DNA of 64,000 nucleotides from Fuerstiella marisgermanici (GTDB taxonomy: Bacteria; Planctomycetota; Planctomycetia; Planctomycetales; Planctomycetaceae), in the NCBI RefSeq assembly GCF_001983935.1, contig NZ_CP017641.1:7862001-7926000 (forward strand), written 5' to 3'. Made by a program: the position numbers and the translations under genes. Within the stretch, counting starts at the first letter, position 1. Each line of letters starts with the position of its first letter. The notes below the pieces were generated by a model. It had not been told where the DNA came from. It worked only from the letters and a program-made list of their open reading frames with translations, and ran no database searches. Positions 28,718 to 38,369 of the stretch are shown in pieces.

Positions 28718-30115
28718 CTACGCAAAAATATCCGTCACCGGTCGCCCGTTCGCAATCGGGAACGGGCGGTTGAAGGTGTCTCGGATTTCTGTGGCGGGAT
28801 CGATGCCGAGAGCGTGGTACATCGTGGCGGCGAGGTCGCCGGTGGTGACGGGGTCTCGATCGGGGACGGCTCCGTAGCGATCCGATTCGCCGTAGACAGC
28901 GCCGCCTTTGGTACCGCCGCCGGCCAGTAAAGCCGTGTAGCACTTCGGCCAGTGGTCGCGACTGATGTTCTTGTTGATCTTGGGCGTGCGTCCGAATTCG
29001 CCAAACCACATCACCAATGTTTCATCCAGCAGACCGCGATCTTCAAGATCATTCAGCAGCACGGGCAACGTGTGGTCCGTGATTGGCAGATGCCGCACCG
29101 GCAGAATTTCGAACATCCGCGTGTCGTCGAAGCCGTGCGTGTCCCAGCCGCCCTTTGTTTTACTGCGGCCCCCGATGCTGCGATCGAAGTAAACAGTCAC
29201 AAACTTCACGCCACTTTCCACCAGCCTTCGCGCCAGAAGACAACTTTGTCCATAAGTCGTGCGCCCATAGGTGTCTCGTAATTCGGTGGGTTCCTTTGAA
29301 AGATCGAAAGCAGTTCGCACCTTCTTCGAATTCAGCATGCTGATCGCTTTTTCGTAGTAAGCGTTCAGGCCCTGAGCAGCCGCTGATTCGTCCAAAGCTT
29401 TCGCCTGCCGATTGATGATCTGCTGCAACTGCCGTCGGTCACTTAACCGGCCCAGCGGCACATCGGATGGAAGACTCAACTGCGACAGTTCGAAGTTTTT
29501 GTCGTTCGGGTCGTTGGGAATGAACAGCGGGTCGTGAATCTTCCCGAGAAAGCTAGCTCGCTGGCCAGGCGTGGTCGAACCATCCGCGATCGTGTGTGGA
29601 TAAGACACGAATGTCGGCAGGTCGTTGGTGTTCGGAGCCACCCTGTCAACTACCGAGCCGAATGCCGGAAACAGGTCCAGAGAATCTCGCAATCGCTGGT
29701 CGTCGATTGGTGGTTCCATGCCGGTCAACGCCGTATAGCCGGCGCTGTTGTGGTTGTTCATGGTGTGATGCACCGTGCGGATCTGAGCGATCTTGTGCAT
29801 CACCTTCGCTGTTTCAGGCAGGTGCTCGCATACATGCATACCCGGCACCGAAGTAGAGATCGGAGCGTACTTCGATCGGTATTCGTCTGGCGCGTTGAGT
29901 TTCATGTCGAAGGTGTCGACATGGCTGGGGCCGCCCCATTGAAACAGGAAGATGACCGACTTTGCTGTGGCTTTTGGCGCATGAGCCACCACAGGCTTGT
30001 TCTGAGCCTGCAACAACTTTGGCAACGTTAGTCCCAGCATGCCGGGACCGCCGACGCGCAGAATATCGCGACGGTTGAAGTGGGATGCGCTGTGTAGAAG
30101 GTTGTGTAGCGACAT
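28718..30115 (-). CDS. DUF1501 protein with Tat-like signal
   Basis: 465 residues. The N-terminus NRRDILRVGGPGMLGLTLP has the twin-arginine pattern (R15-R16) followed by a hydrophobic stretch. The body shows the DUF1501 landmarks: FLFQWGGPSHVDTFDMK, MHVCEHLPETA, TVHHTMNNHNSAGYTALTG, GWDTHGFD and VMWFGEFGRTPKIN, which resemble sulfatase/phosphatase-fold metal sites. Planctomycetes carry dozens of these, almost always next to a DUF1549/DUF1553 gene, as here (6 bp apart, same strand). The pair's biochemical role is unknown; a link to extracellular polymer handling is often proposed. Confidence 0.92.
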   Translation of the reverse strand: MSLHNLLHSASHFNRRDILRVGGPGMLGLTLPKLLQAQNKPVVAHAPKATAKSVIFLFQWGGPSHVDTFDMKLNAPDEYRSKYAPISTSVPGMHVCEHLPETAKVMHKIAQIRTVHHTMNNHNSAGYTALTGMEPPIDDQRLRDSLDLFPAFGSVVDRVAPNTNDLPTFVSYPHTIADGSTTPGQRASFLGKIHDPLFIPNDPNDKNFELSQLSLPSDVPLGRLSDRRQLQQIINRQAKALDESAAAQGLNAYYEKAISMLNSKKVRTAFDLSKEPTELRDTYGRTTYGQSCLLARRLVESGVKFVTVYFDRSIGGRSKTKGGWDTHGFDDTRMFEILPVRHLPITDHTLPVLLNDLEDRGLLDETLVMWFGEFGRTPKINKNISRDHWPKCYTALLAGGGTKGGAVYGESDRYGAVPDRDPVTTGDLAATMYHALGIDPATEIRDTFNRPFPIANGRPVTDIFA

Positions 30116-30121
30116 TTCGGA

Positions 30122-32380
30122 TTACCTCCGCAGCAGGAACTCATTCGAATTCAATAGTGACCAGGCGACATCTTCCAGCCCTCGTTTTTGATGGGACTGG
30201 CCAGCGACATATGCCGACAGCGATTTGGCTTCGTCTGGCGTTGGAGGACGACTAAGAGCGGCCCAATACAATTGATCGATGATTTCGGCGTGAGGCCTTC
30301 CTGCCGCGATCATCTGGTCGATGCGATTATTCGATTGTTGCAGTAACTGGCTGACCAGTTCGCCGCTGACCATTTCAAACGTTTGAGCCAGCGTGGTTTC
30401 GTTGGTGCGTTCACATTCGCAGGTTTGCAAACGATTTGGCTTGCCGAATAGCCTGAGGAATCGGTCTCCAATTTCCGGAGGGCTGTAGCGATGGCCACCG
30501 TTGCGAACGCCCTTCAACTGTACGGCTCGAGTCCCGGCATCATGCCCTCCAAATTTGGCGGGCACATCCAGCACCTGGACGACTGCGTCCAGCGTTTGCT
30601 CTGCCGTCAGCCGCCGCAGCGAAGTTCTTGCAAAGGAGACGGTGTCGTTTGCGTTGGTGTCGTTGGGGATTGATGAGAACTGGTAAACGTTTGAATTCAT
30701 GATGACGCGCATGAGGTGTCGCACGTCGAAGTCGGCCGCGACGAACTCGTCACGCAAGCCGTTTAATAATTCCGAATTCGATGGAGGGTTTGTCGAACGG
30801 AAATCGTCGATGGGATCGATGACGCCCTGCCCCATTAGTTGAGCCCAGATGCGGTTGGCCTGAGTCACTGCGAAGCGTTCGTTCGACTTGTTGCCTAGCC
30901 ATGCCGCCAGTCGCTGTAGTCGGTCCGGTTCAGGATCACCGGCCGCCAGAACTTCGGCATCTACCAGCGATTCATCGCCCAGAAATCTCAACCCGGCCAC
31001 CTTTCCGTTTGTCGGGTTTTTGATATCTCCCTCATCCTTAATCTGCACAATCTGTTCGCCGTTGAATTCATGCTTATCACTTTTGTCGCGGCGTTTGTTC
31101 TCGACGATTTTGTAGTCGATGCGAGCGAAGAAATTCGACCAGTCGTAGTAATCGTTCTGAGTCCAGTGGTCGAACGGATGGTTGTGGCACTTGACGCACT
31201 GCAACCGCACACCGAGAAACAATTGAGCGACCGCTTCGCCACGTTCGGCCGGTTTGCGGATCGCTCGGTAGAAATTCGCAGGCGGAACTTCATACGTACT
31301 GCCGCGAGCCCCAATGATTTCGGCCGCAAACTGATTCAGCGGTTTGCCTTCCGCGACGCTCGATCGAATCCAGTTGTGGTAGACTTCGACGCCTTTTTTG
31401 TCGAGCGTTTTTTCTTCGACTCGCAGCAGGTCTGCCCAACGCAGCGTTTGGAAGTCGTTGAATTCTTCAGACGCCAGTAGCTGGTCGATCAGCTTTGACC
31501 GCTTGTCTGCGTCGGTTGAATTTGCAAACGCCTGAGCCTGTTCAATCGTCGGCAGAAGGCCCGTCAGGTCGAGGTACGCTCGCCGAAGAAACGTCGTGTC
31601 TTCGCAAAGTTCAGACGGGTTGATTTTCAGTCGCTTCAATTGAGCGAACACTGCTTCATCAATGAAGTTCTTCGGCTTTGGTGCGGCGAAAACAAAGTTT
31701 GGGCGTTCCGGCACGAACTCAATCCGCACGGGAACTTGCTGGTTCAGGTAACGCACAACGACTGTCGTCATGCCGGCTTCGTGGGCTGTTGCAACGCCTT
31801 CTGCAGAGACGGATACAAACGTTGCTGACGATTCGAACACTGCCAGGGATGTGACGTCTCGCGATGTTCCGTCAGCGAAGGTGGCTTCCGCTGTGATCTG
31901 CACAGAACGATCGGGCGCGTAAACCGTCTTGTGCGTCGGTGAAACCTTCAACGCCACCAACGCTGATGCTTGTTCCCCGTCGCCTGGTGCACCGGCGGCG
32001 ATCCATGCTCGCAGAATCTGATAGGCTTTTGATGTTTCCGAAAATCGCCGACCACCTTCGTGAGGGACGACCATTGACGGCTTTTGCAGCAGCAGGCTGT
32101 CTGCGGGGTTCAACGGTGTGACTCGCCGAGCGGCTGATTGACGAGTGAGCGTGAGGTAGTCATCGTCGGGATCCTGCCCACGCAGAGACAACTTCAACCC
32201 ACCTTTGCCGTGCGCGTTTCCGTGGCACGTGCCCTGGTTGCAGCCCGACTTCGACAACACGGCCATCACTTCGTTGCGAAAAGAAGGAGGTGATTCCTGC
32301 GCTGACGTTGGAATGGAAAGGCCCAACGTGCCTGCAAGGACCAGTCCGAGCAGTCGAACTCTGTTGCAAAAGTGAAGCAT
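30122..32380 (-). CDS. DUF1549/DUF1553 protein with Ig-like domain and Cys-His motifs
   Basis: 752 residues from the ATG at 32380, which starts a signal peptide (MLHFCNRVRLLGLVLAGTLGLSIPTSAQ); the longer frame upstream lacks one. A GCNQGTCHG motif (C47, C52-H53) and an Ig-like Big_2 segment (about 145-225, VQITAEATFADGTSRDVTS) come first. DUF1549 follows (about 240-450, LRRAYLDLTGLLPT, then LQCVKCHNHPFDHW with a CxxCH), and DUF1553 ends the protein (about 490-745, NRIWAQLMGQG, RRLTAEQTLDAVVQVL). It is exported and probably acts with the DUF1501 protein, whose gene begins 6 bp downstream. Heme binding at CxxCH is plausible but unproven; the first motif has the unusual C-x4-C-H spacing. Confidence 0.92.
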   Translation of the reverse strand: MLHFCNRVRLLGLVLAGTLGLSIPTSAQESPPSFRNEVMAVLSKSGCNQGTCHGNAHGKGGLKLSLRGQDPDDDYLTLTRQSAARRVTPLNPADSLLLQKPSMVVPHEGGRRFSETSKAYQILRAWIAAGAPGDGEQASALVALKVSPTHKTVYAPDRSVQITAEATFADGTSRDVTSLAVFESSATFVSVSAEGVATAHEAGMTTVVVRYLNQQVPVRIEFVPERPNFVFAAPKPKNFIDEAVFAQLKRLKINPSELCEDTTFLRRAYLDLTGLLPTIEQAQAFANSTDADKRSKLIDQLLASEEFNDFQTLRWADLLRVEEKTLDKKGVEVYHNWIRSSVAEGKPLNQFAAEIIGARGSTYEVPPANFYRAIRKPAERGEAVAQLFLGVRLQCVKCHNHPFDHWTQNDYYDWSNFFARIDYKIVENKRRDKSDKHEFNGEQIVQIKDEGDIKNPTNGKVAGLRFLGDESLVDAEVLAAGDPEPDRLQRLAAWLGNKSNERFAVTQANRIWAQLMGQGVIDPIDDFRSTNPPSNSELLNGLRDEFVAADFDVRHLMRVIMNSNVYQFSSIPNDTNANDTVSFARTSLRRLTAEQTLDAVVQVLDVPAKFGGHDAGTRAVQLKGVRNGGHRYSPPEIGDRFLRLFGKPNRLQTCECERTNETTLAQTFEMVSGELVSQLLQQSNNRIDQMIAAGRPHAEIIDQLYWAALSRPPTPDEAKSLSAYVAGQSHQKRGLEDVAWSLLNSNEFLLRR

Positions 32381-32674
32381 AGGATTAGCGGGAGATGCGG
32401 GATTTGGCAGGACGAAATGGCAGGGCCAACATTGTATGGCTGAATGCTGGTCAACTCCAGTACGACTGAGATTATTAGGCTCTTCTGGGCCATTCGGTTT
32501 TCGAGACGTCAGCTTAAGGAACGGCTGCCTCCTCGGCTGCGAGTCGCTTTGTCGTTCAAGCAATGATATGGATCCTCACTTGACAGTCGCCGGATTCGGC
32601 TGTTTGATTGGCACGTTCGTCGACAGCAAGTTGTCGGTTTTTATTTGGTTTGTTTTGAGCGCGAAGGAAGTCTC

Positions 32675-33547
32675 ATGCCTGCGTCACGTCGTCAGTTTCT
32701 CACTCATTCGGTTGTCGGTCTGGCGGCACTGTCGACTCCGGCATTCGCCGCGCTGCGCCGTGCTCCTTCGAAACTGAAGCTGGGCCTTGTGACCTACAAC
32801 TGGGGTAAGAACTGGGACGTGCCGACCATCATTAAAAACTGCGAAGCCACAGGTTTTGCCGGAGTCGAACTCCGCAGCACTCATAAGCACGGTGTCGAAA
32901 TCACGATCGACGCGAAACGCCGTGAGGAAGTGAAGAAGCAGTTTGCAGACAGCGACGTCGAACTGGTAGGACTCGGCAGCGCATGCGAATATCACGCCGT
33001 CGACAAAGCGGTCCTGAAAAAGAACATCGACGAAACCAAAGAGTTCATCAAGCTATGCAAAGACGTCGGCGGAACGGGAGTGAAGGTGCGTCCCAACGGA
33101 CTGCCGAAGGAACGTAGTGTCGAAGAAACTCTGGAACAAATCGGCAAGTCGCTCAACGAAGTCGGTAAGTTCGGAGCCGATCACGGCGTGCAGATTCGAG
33201 TCGAAGTGCATGGTCGCGGCACGGCTGAGATCCCTCACATGAAGACCATCATGGACGCCGCCGATCATCCCAACGTCGCCGTCTGCTGGAACTGCAACCC
33301 TCAGGATCTAAACGGCGAAGGCCTGGCACACAATTACAATCTGCTGAAGGATCGCATGGGCACGGTTCACATTCACGACCTTCGCAACGAAGCCTATCCA
33401 TGGAAGGAACTTTTCCCAATGCTGCAAGCTACAGATGCCGAATCCTTTACCGGCTGGGCATTACTGGAAGACGGCAAAGTGCCAGACGATATCGTCGCCG
33501 CGATGCATGAAAATACGAAGGTGTGGCAAACGCTGACGGCTGAGTGA
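32675..33547 (+). CDS. Sugar phosphate isomerase/epimerase-like TIM-barrel protein with Tat signal
   Basis: 290 residues from the ATG at 32675, preceded by GAAGGAAG. The N-terminus SRRQFLTHSVVGLAALSTPAFA is a twin-arginine signal, so the protein is exported folded, probably with metal. The remainder is an AP-endonuclease-2/xylose-isomerase-like barrel: LGLVTYNWGKNWDVPTI, GFAGVELRSTHKHGVE, VKVRPNGLPKERS, VRVEVHGRGTAEIPH, VAVCWNCNPQD and GTVHIHDLRNE. The E, H, D residues on successive strands fit the divalent metal site of the family. The substrate is unknown. The following small gene starts close behind, which allows cotranscription. Confidence 0.87.
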   Translation: MPASRRQFLTHSVVGLAALSTPAFAALRRAPSKLKLGLVTYNWGKNWDVPTIIKNCEATGFAGVELRSTHKHGVEITIDAKRREEVKKQFADSDVELVGLGSACEYHAVDKAVLKKNIDETKEFIKLCKDVGGTGVKVRPNGLPKERSVEETLEQIGKSLNEVGKFGADHGVQIRVEVHGRGTAEIPHMKTIMDAADHPNVAVCWNCNPQDLNGEGLAHNYNLLKDRMGTVHIHDLRNEAYPWKELFPMLQATDAESFTGWALLEDGKVPDDIVAAMHENTKVWQTLTAE

Positions 33548-33603
33548 AAGCAGCGCGTCTATGTTCTTGTGCGGACAACGCTTCGATCCTGTTCAGGGTT
33601 CTA

Positions 33604-34020
33604 ATGCCTAAGAAGACCAATGAGAATCCGTACGCACCACCGGTGGCAGTTGAGTTCGCAGAGCATAATATCAATCCGCCGACGAAATCGTTCGGATTGA
33701 ATCGCTTATTGCTCTGGTGTTTCGCCCCTTCTCTGCTTGCCATGGGAGTCATGATTTTGGCTAAAAGGCCGAGTCTGGTTGCGTTTGTCTACGCGCCGAT
33801 TGGATTGTTTTTTGCTGAAGGTGGCTGGGTAATACTGTTAGGGAAACGCGATCTTTTGTTGTTAGCGTCATCTGCGACGATTCTGGTGCAGTGCGTCCTC
33901 ATAGGGCTCATTCGTTTGCGACAGTCGCAGGTTGAGGCTTCTGCCGTGGCCGTATTCGGTTTGCTCAAGGCTGCCTGGTCTGCCTATTTTTGGGTGTACC
34001 TTGTCTCGTACTTGGCGTAG
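33604..34020 (+). CDS. Small membrane protein with NPYAPP motif
   Basis: 138 residues from the ATG at 33604; a GTG 60 bp upstream (33544) overlaps the previous stop but would add a Cys-rich stretch unlike any family start. The N-terminus MPKKTNENPYAPP is the short NPYxPP motif common at the start of small planctomycete membrane proteins. Four hydrophobic segments follow (about 30-50, 57-78, 85-107 and 112-137). No enzymatic motif is visible and no function can be assigned. Confidence 0.68.
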   Translation: MPKKTNENPYAPPVAVEFAEHNINPPTKSFGLNRLLLWCFAPSLLAMGVMILAKRPSLVAFVYAPIGLFFAEGGWVILLGKRDLLLLASSATILVQCVLIGLIRLRQSQVEASAVAVFGLLKAAWSAYFWVYLVSYLA

Positions 34021-34232
34021 CCCGCAAGTTGCCGTTGCTGTCCACCGTTTTGAAGGGAAGGTCTTGCGCAAACGAGAAATTTGCGGGTTTATGCGTTTTC
34101 CCGGAAGTCCATCTTTCATTGATTGTGGGCGGGATCGGCATTCGTACACTAAGGGGAGGCAGCCGCGCATGAAGCCCGGTAAGTTTACTGGCGAGGGAAT
34201 GCAAACATCTGCGGGCCGGGCAGATTGCGTCC

Positions 34233-36287
34233 ATGTCAGAGGCCGCGAGCAACACTTCGGAACCAACGTCACGATCTCGCGAAGATTTCGTGCGCCTGCT
34301 GCGCAGTAAGGCTGAAGACGCGGCTCATGCGTCCGTACACCACGCGTCGCTCTCGCAGCAGTATATGGAGCTGTCTCAGAAGTTCGCGCAGTTGGCCGAA
34401 CAAGCCGATTCGACCGGGCTGGCTGAACTGCAACAAACGCTGGCTTCGCTGGAAGGACAGGTCCCCAACACGACGTCGGAGACCAATACGCCGGCACGCA
34501 ACTCACAGCCGTCCGATGCCCCAAACAAAGTGCCGTCGCCGCACTTTGCGGGTACTGCAACGCCAACGTCAGATTCGAACGATGGATTGCGTGATGAACC
34601 GTCGGGCGTGGCGAATCCTGTTTCGCCGACGGACCCTTCAGCTGCGAAGGCTCCGTCGAAAAGTAAAGGCGGCCGCCGGCCGAAGACTCGCAAACTGGTC
34701 GAACGATTTCGGTCCGCTCAGCCAATGGCGAAGCGGCGAGTCAAAATCAAGGCGAAGAAATCGGACCTCAAACCAAAGCAACGGTCAGCAGCGGAGGAAC
34801 TTAAGAAGGGCAGTAGCTCCATTGCGACGAGTACACTGCTGTTTGCGGTGCTGGTGTTCTTGCTGAGTCTCTATACATGGCAATTGGAAATCGACACGCC
34901 GCTGAATCCGATCATGGCTGCCTTTGCATCCGAAGTGAAACCGGTGGAGGAACCTCTGCCGATTGAGCCACCAGAAGAAGAAATCGGTGAGCAAACCGAA
35001 AAGGTTGTTGAAGATCCTGTGGACGAACCTGAGGAGGAAAAACCGGACGAATCTGAACCGGAACCCGAAGAGGAAATGGCGGAACCACCTGCCGAAAATA
35101 TTGAAGCGGAAATGGCCGAGGCGCCACTGCCGGAAGTTGTCAACGGCACGGAACCTGCCGCCGCGGAAGCAACGGATGCGGTCGACATGGCGTCGCTCAA
35201 CAATCGCAGCGATGCGGGACGCAAGGCAATGCTGCAGAAGTTCGGCGGTTCTGCAGCCAGCGAGAACGCCGTTCAATTGGGACTGGAATGGCTTCTTTCC
35301 GTGCAGCATCCCCAGGGCTATTGGGACTTCGTCAGCGTGGGACCAGCAGGCAGTGCGGGCACCGTCAACAATCCGATCGGCGGCACAGCCTACGCGCTGT
35401 TGCCGTTTCTCGCGGCCGGGCAAACTCACAAAGAAGGCAGCTATCAAAAGCAGGTTGGGGCCGGTCTGGCGTATCTGGCCAGCGTCGGCGTCAACGCTCC
35501 GGCGGGCTACGACCTTCGAGGCATGTTGAACAAGCAAAGCAAAGACAAGGAACCGAACGAAGCCTACTACGTTCACGGCGCCGCGACTCTGGCACTGTGT
35601 GAAGCATACGGCATGACGAATGATCGTCGATTAAAGAAGGCGGCCGAAGGCGCGGTCAAGTTCATCGTCAATTCTCAGGACCCGCGCGGCGGAGGCTGGC
35701 GCTACAATCCTCATGACGCCGGTTCCACTTCGGTGACCGCCATTCAGGTGATGGCGTTGGTGGCGGCGAAGAAAGCAGGCATCAAAGTACCGGACGCCAC
35801 CTTCAAAGGCGTCATGCATTATCTGGACAGCGTGCAGGTCGACGGCGAAGGTCGCTACGGTTATGAGATCAATAAGAAAAAGTACACGGGAGCAGTCACA
35901 GCCATGGCGCTGCTATGCCGCATCTACTGCGGTTGGGGGCGAGACGACGGTGACATGCGAGCCGGCATCGCCCTACTGGACAAGGCTGGCCCATACGACA
36001 ATCTCTACAGTCTGTACTTTGCGACTCAGGTGATGAAGAACTGGGGCGGAGCTGAATGGGAACGCTGGAACACTCGTTTTAGCAACGACCTTGTCGCTCA
36101 ACAGGAAACCGAAGGTCCAGCCAAAGGAAGCTGGAAACCCCGCACCGGCGCGATTCACGCCAAGCAGGGCGGTCGCCTGCTAACAACCGCCCTGGCGACG
36201 CTCACCCTGCAAGTCTACTACCGCTACAAGCCGCTGCTGCCGGAAGAGAATGGCCCGCCGGTGAACGCCGCGAAGTCGGCGGCTTGA
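34233..36287 (+). CDS. Membrane-anchored prenyltransferase/squalene-cyclase-like repeat protein
   Basis: 684 residues. Residues 1-190 are soluble and low-complexity with a heptad-like start, ending in a basic stretch (KRRVKIKAKK). One transmembrane helix lies at about 195-215 (STLLFAVLVFLLSLYTW). An acidic Pro/Glu-rich linker (about 225-300) follows, then an alpha-alpha toroid at about 340-665 made of repeats such as GLEWLLSVQHPQGYWDF, VKFIVNSQDPRGGGWRYNP and GVMHYLDSVQVDGEGRYGY. The last type is shared with squalene-hopene cyclases and prenyltransferases, but the cyclase DXDD motif is not seen, so a binding rather than a cyclising role is likelier. The linker suggests the toroid sits away from the membrane. 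Confidence 0.83.
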   Translation: MSEAASNTSEPTSRSREDFVRLLRSKAEDAAHASVHHASLSQQYMELSQKFAQLAEQADSTGLAELQQTLASLEGQVPNTTSETNTPARNSQPSDAPNKVPSPHFAGTATPTSDSNDGLRDEPSGVANPVSPTDPSAAKAPSKSKGGRRPKTRKLVERFRSAQPMAKRRVKIKAKKSDLKPKQRSAAEELKKGSSSIATSTLLFAVLVFLLSLYTWQLEIDTPLNPIMAAFASEVKPVEEPLPIEPPEEEIGEQTEKVVEDPVDEPEEEKPDESEPEPEEEMAEPPAENIEAEMAEAPLPEVVNGTEPAAAEATDAVDMASLNNRSDAGRKAMLQKFGGSAASENAVQLGLEWLLSVQHPQGYWDFVSVGPAGSAGTVNNPIGGTAYALLPFLAAGQTHKEGSYQKQVGAGLAYLASVGVNAPAGYDLRGMLNKQSKDKEPNEAYYVHGAATLALCEAYGMTNDRRLKKAAEGAVKFIVNSQDPRGGGWRYNPHDAGSTSVTAIQVMALVAAKKAGIKVPDATFKGVMHYLDSVQVDGEGRYGYEINKKKYTGAVTAMALLCRIYCGWGRDDGDMRAGIALLDKAGPYDNLYSLYFATQVMKNWGGAEWERWNTRFSNDLVAQQETEGPAKGSWKPRTGAIHAKQGGRLLTTALATLTLQVYYRYKPLLPEENGPPVNAAKSAA

Positions 36288-36662
36288 CTGCCAGCGAAGT
36301 GGCCGAGCATGTCTGCGATTCTTAGGCCGGACCAAGCGCTACGGCGCAGTTCCGGCAACGCGCGCCGCCGGAGCAGCGCAAACACATCTCATCCGGCCGC
36401 CGACATTCACAAACCGATCACGTGGACCCGGAACAACCCGCGTTCCACGGTGTTTGCTCGTTCCGGCCTACTCCACTGGCTCTGCCAATGCGATTTCTGG
36501 ATGCCGAGCAAAGGAACTGACAGAGCCAGTGGCACACGGTGCTGATCAAACGCAACAAAGCGCCTGCGAAGCAAATATTCCATGCTTCCCGCATTCCGCT
36601 TTTTGCATCAGAACAAGATCAGCCCGTGCTACATGAGCTGCTGTTAGCCAGGGTTACTGAAT
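36288..36662. other. Intergenic region with a palindromic repeat element
   Basis: No supported gene between the convergent ends of the toroid protein gene and the kinase-like gene. It contains the inverted repeat described at 36473-36532. Confidence 0.4.
36473..36532. repeat. Palindromic intergenic element, copy A
   Basis: Perfect 12-bp arms, CCACTGGCTCTG (36473-36484) and CAGAGCCAGTGG (36521-36532), enclose 36 bp; GGCACA follows the right arm. The core GAGCC(C)AGTGGCAC recurs at 49151-49167 and a shorter form (GTGCCAGTGGCAC) at 41876-41888, always between genes. It looks like a dispersed REP-type element. Confidence 0.65.
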
Positions 36663-37811
36663 TCACTTCAGCCAGCCGAGAAAGTCCATCCGGTCGAGGA
36701 TGCCCTGCGGTATCCCGTTAATCGGTCTGGCGTTCATTCGCAGAGGGTCCGGCTTCAGTGGCGCGGGGCGGAGTACACGGGGGCGCATTTGCATTTGTCC
36801 GGGCTGAGGCACTGGCTTCTGCGGTGGTTGAGCTCTGCACCGCAGTCTGTATTGAGTGACCTTGCCCTGCAGGTAGGTCTTCAGCTGGTCAGCCCCTTTG
36901 GTAATTCCTGCCGCCAACGCGGGCGCGAATGGTGTGTACATGTCGTCGAGTTCTCCGCGCTTGATCTGCCAAAAACTGAACTCGTCGCCGTTCGGAAAAC
37001 GCACCGTGATAGACTGTTGCCCCGGTCCGAATGCGTCGAACGCGAGCGTTTCGCCGACTGACTTCGCGCAGGCTTCAGCGTATCGCTTCCGTTTGAGGGG
37101 TTCAGTCAGAGTCTTGAGTTCGTCGAATCGCCCGTGGCCAACCAGATTAGACTTTGGCGAGTAGGGGTCGAACGTATCCAGGCCGATGACCCGGGTTCCT
37201 TGTTCGGCAAACATGACATTGCCGGGGTTCATCCATTTCCCGTTCGAAGTATCGAATCGATCGTTGTTGCCGTTGAAAATGTCGACGGCCAGTACTTTCC
37301 CAAGCTGAGGCCATAAGGATTCGTCGGCGAATTTGACGATTTGTTCTTTGACCTTTCCTCTGACAGGCTTTGCAAAGCCGCCAACCTTTTTGGTGAACTC
37401 GGCGTCGCTGAGTCCGGATACCTGAGGCATCTTGACCCACGTGTAGCGCCCGGCGACAGCGTCGGTCACATTACTGTATCGGTTCGGTGGAGGCGGTGCT
37501 GGCGGCCCACCAGGGAGTGGGGGAAGTGGTCTGAACTTTTGTCTTGCAGTCTTCAGGAATGCCGTGATTTCTGGCCCGTCCATGATCTTCGTGTTGACCA
37601 GTTGATCATTGACGTTCTTCATCAACTTGCTGCCCCACTTGATCGAAAGAGCCGTGTCGTCATCCGATCGTCCGAGCACCTCCATACCCTTGGCTTCGCC
37701 TTTCACAACAACCTTCTTGCCATTCACCGTCAGGAAGTAAACCGGGTGATCATCCAGGCCCTTGTCGACAGTGAATTGCCCCTCGACAATTTTCGGAACA
37801 GAGTTGGACAT
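36663..37811 (-). CDS. Protein with a PI3K/actin-fragmin-kinase-like catalytic motif
   Basis: 382 residues from the ATG at 37811, which has GAAAGG upstream; a TTG seven codons earlier is less likely. Residues about 173-215 contain D177-x3-G-N-N-D184-R, a Trp, N195-P-G-N198 and VIGLD212. This is the catalytic-loop and metal-binding pattern D...GNxDR...NxGN...D found in PI3/4-kinase-like, HipA-like and actin-fragmin-type kinases. An N-terminal VVVKGEAKG lysine could bind ATP. A Pro-rich loop interrupts at about 94-112 and a Pro-rich tail ends the protein. Similarity is to a fold motif only; targets and activity are unknown. It may be an atypical protein or lipid kinase, or an effector-like protein. 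Confidence 0.6.
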   Translation of the reverse strand: MSNSVPKIVEGQFTVDKGLDDHPVYFLTVNGKKVVVKGEAKGMEVLGRSDDDTALSIKWGSKLMKNVNDQLVNTKIMDGPEITAFLKTARQKFRPLPPLPGGPPAPPPPNRYSNVTDAVAGRYTWVKMPQVSGLSDAEFTKKVGGFAKPVRGKVKEQIVKFADESLWPQLGKVLAVDIFNGNNDRFDTSNGKWMNPGNVMFAEQGTRVIGLDTFDPYSPKSNLVGHGRFDELKTLTEPLKRKRYAEACAKSVGETLAFDAFGPGQQSITVRFPNGDEFSFWQIKRGELDDMYTPFAPALAAGITKGADQLKTYLQGKVTQYRLRCRAQPPQKPVPQPGQMQMRPRVLRPAPLKPDPLRMNARPINGIPQGILDRMDFLGWLK

Positions 37812-38369
37812 ATTTGGCCTTTCATGACGCAAGTTGTCGTTGGAATTCGGAAGTCAACAATTCAGAAACATGTTCGACGGTACTATCGAATCGGTGCGTG
37901 AAATTCCGGAAGTTTTCCAGAACAGTGAAACCTGGAAACCGTGAGACATCGTTCCTCTCTGCAACCTGGATCGCATAAGTCCCAAACCAGATTCGTCGTG
38001 GACACATACGTTCACTAGTGAACAAAATTAACTTCGCTTGGCCGCACAAGCCATTTCGGCCTCGCTAAACGGCGTCCACGAGAAAGGTGTAACACGAGGT
38101 TTGCATCAACGCGCGGTCTACTGAAAATGGCCAAGTGCCCGGTTCTCTATGGACGGGCCGTATGATCCAGAGCTGCCGAAATAGATTCGACCGGATCGGA
38201 ATGGGGTGGCTGATTCCGGAGTTCAATTCTGGCATAGTTGAAGACAGGCGCTGAGGTCCACCAATTGTTGGTCGTCAATAATTCGAAACAGTCACAAGTA
38301 TGAAAACGTACCCAAACGTTTCTCGAATACTATTGGCGGCTGCCAGTGACATCCCGTCGGCTTCCAATT
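37812..38369. other. Intergenic region upstream of the kinase-like gene, with a 14-bp perfect palindrome
   Basis: 558 bp without a credible frame. The only clear structure is the palindrome at 38010-38023. The sequence is A/T-richer than its surroundings near 38024-38033, in line with promoter function for the minus-strand gene at 37811. Confidence 0.4.
38010..38023. promoter_or_regulatory. Perfect palindrome GTTCACTAGTGAAC, candidate operator
   Basis: A 14-bp perfect dyad located 199 bp upstream of the kinase-like gene start. Size and symmetry fit a dimeric repressor site, but its distance from the start codon is large and no second copy was noticed in the window. Confidence 0.3.
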
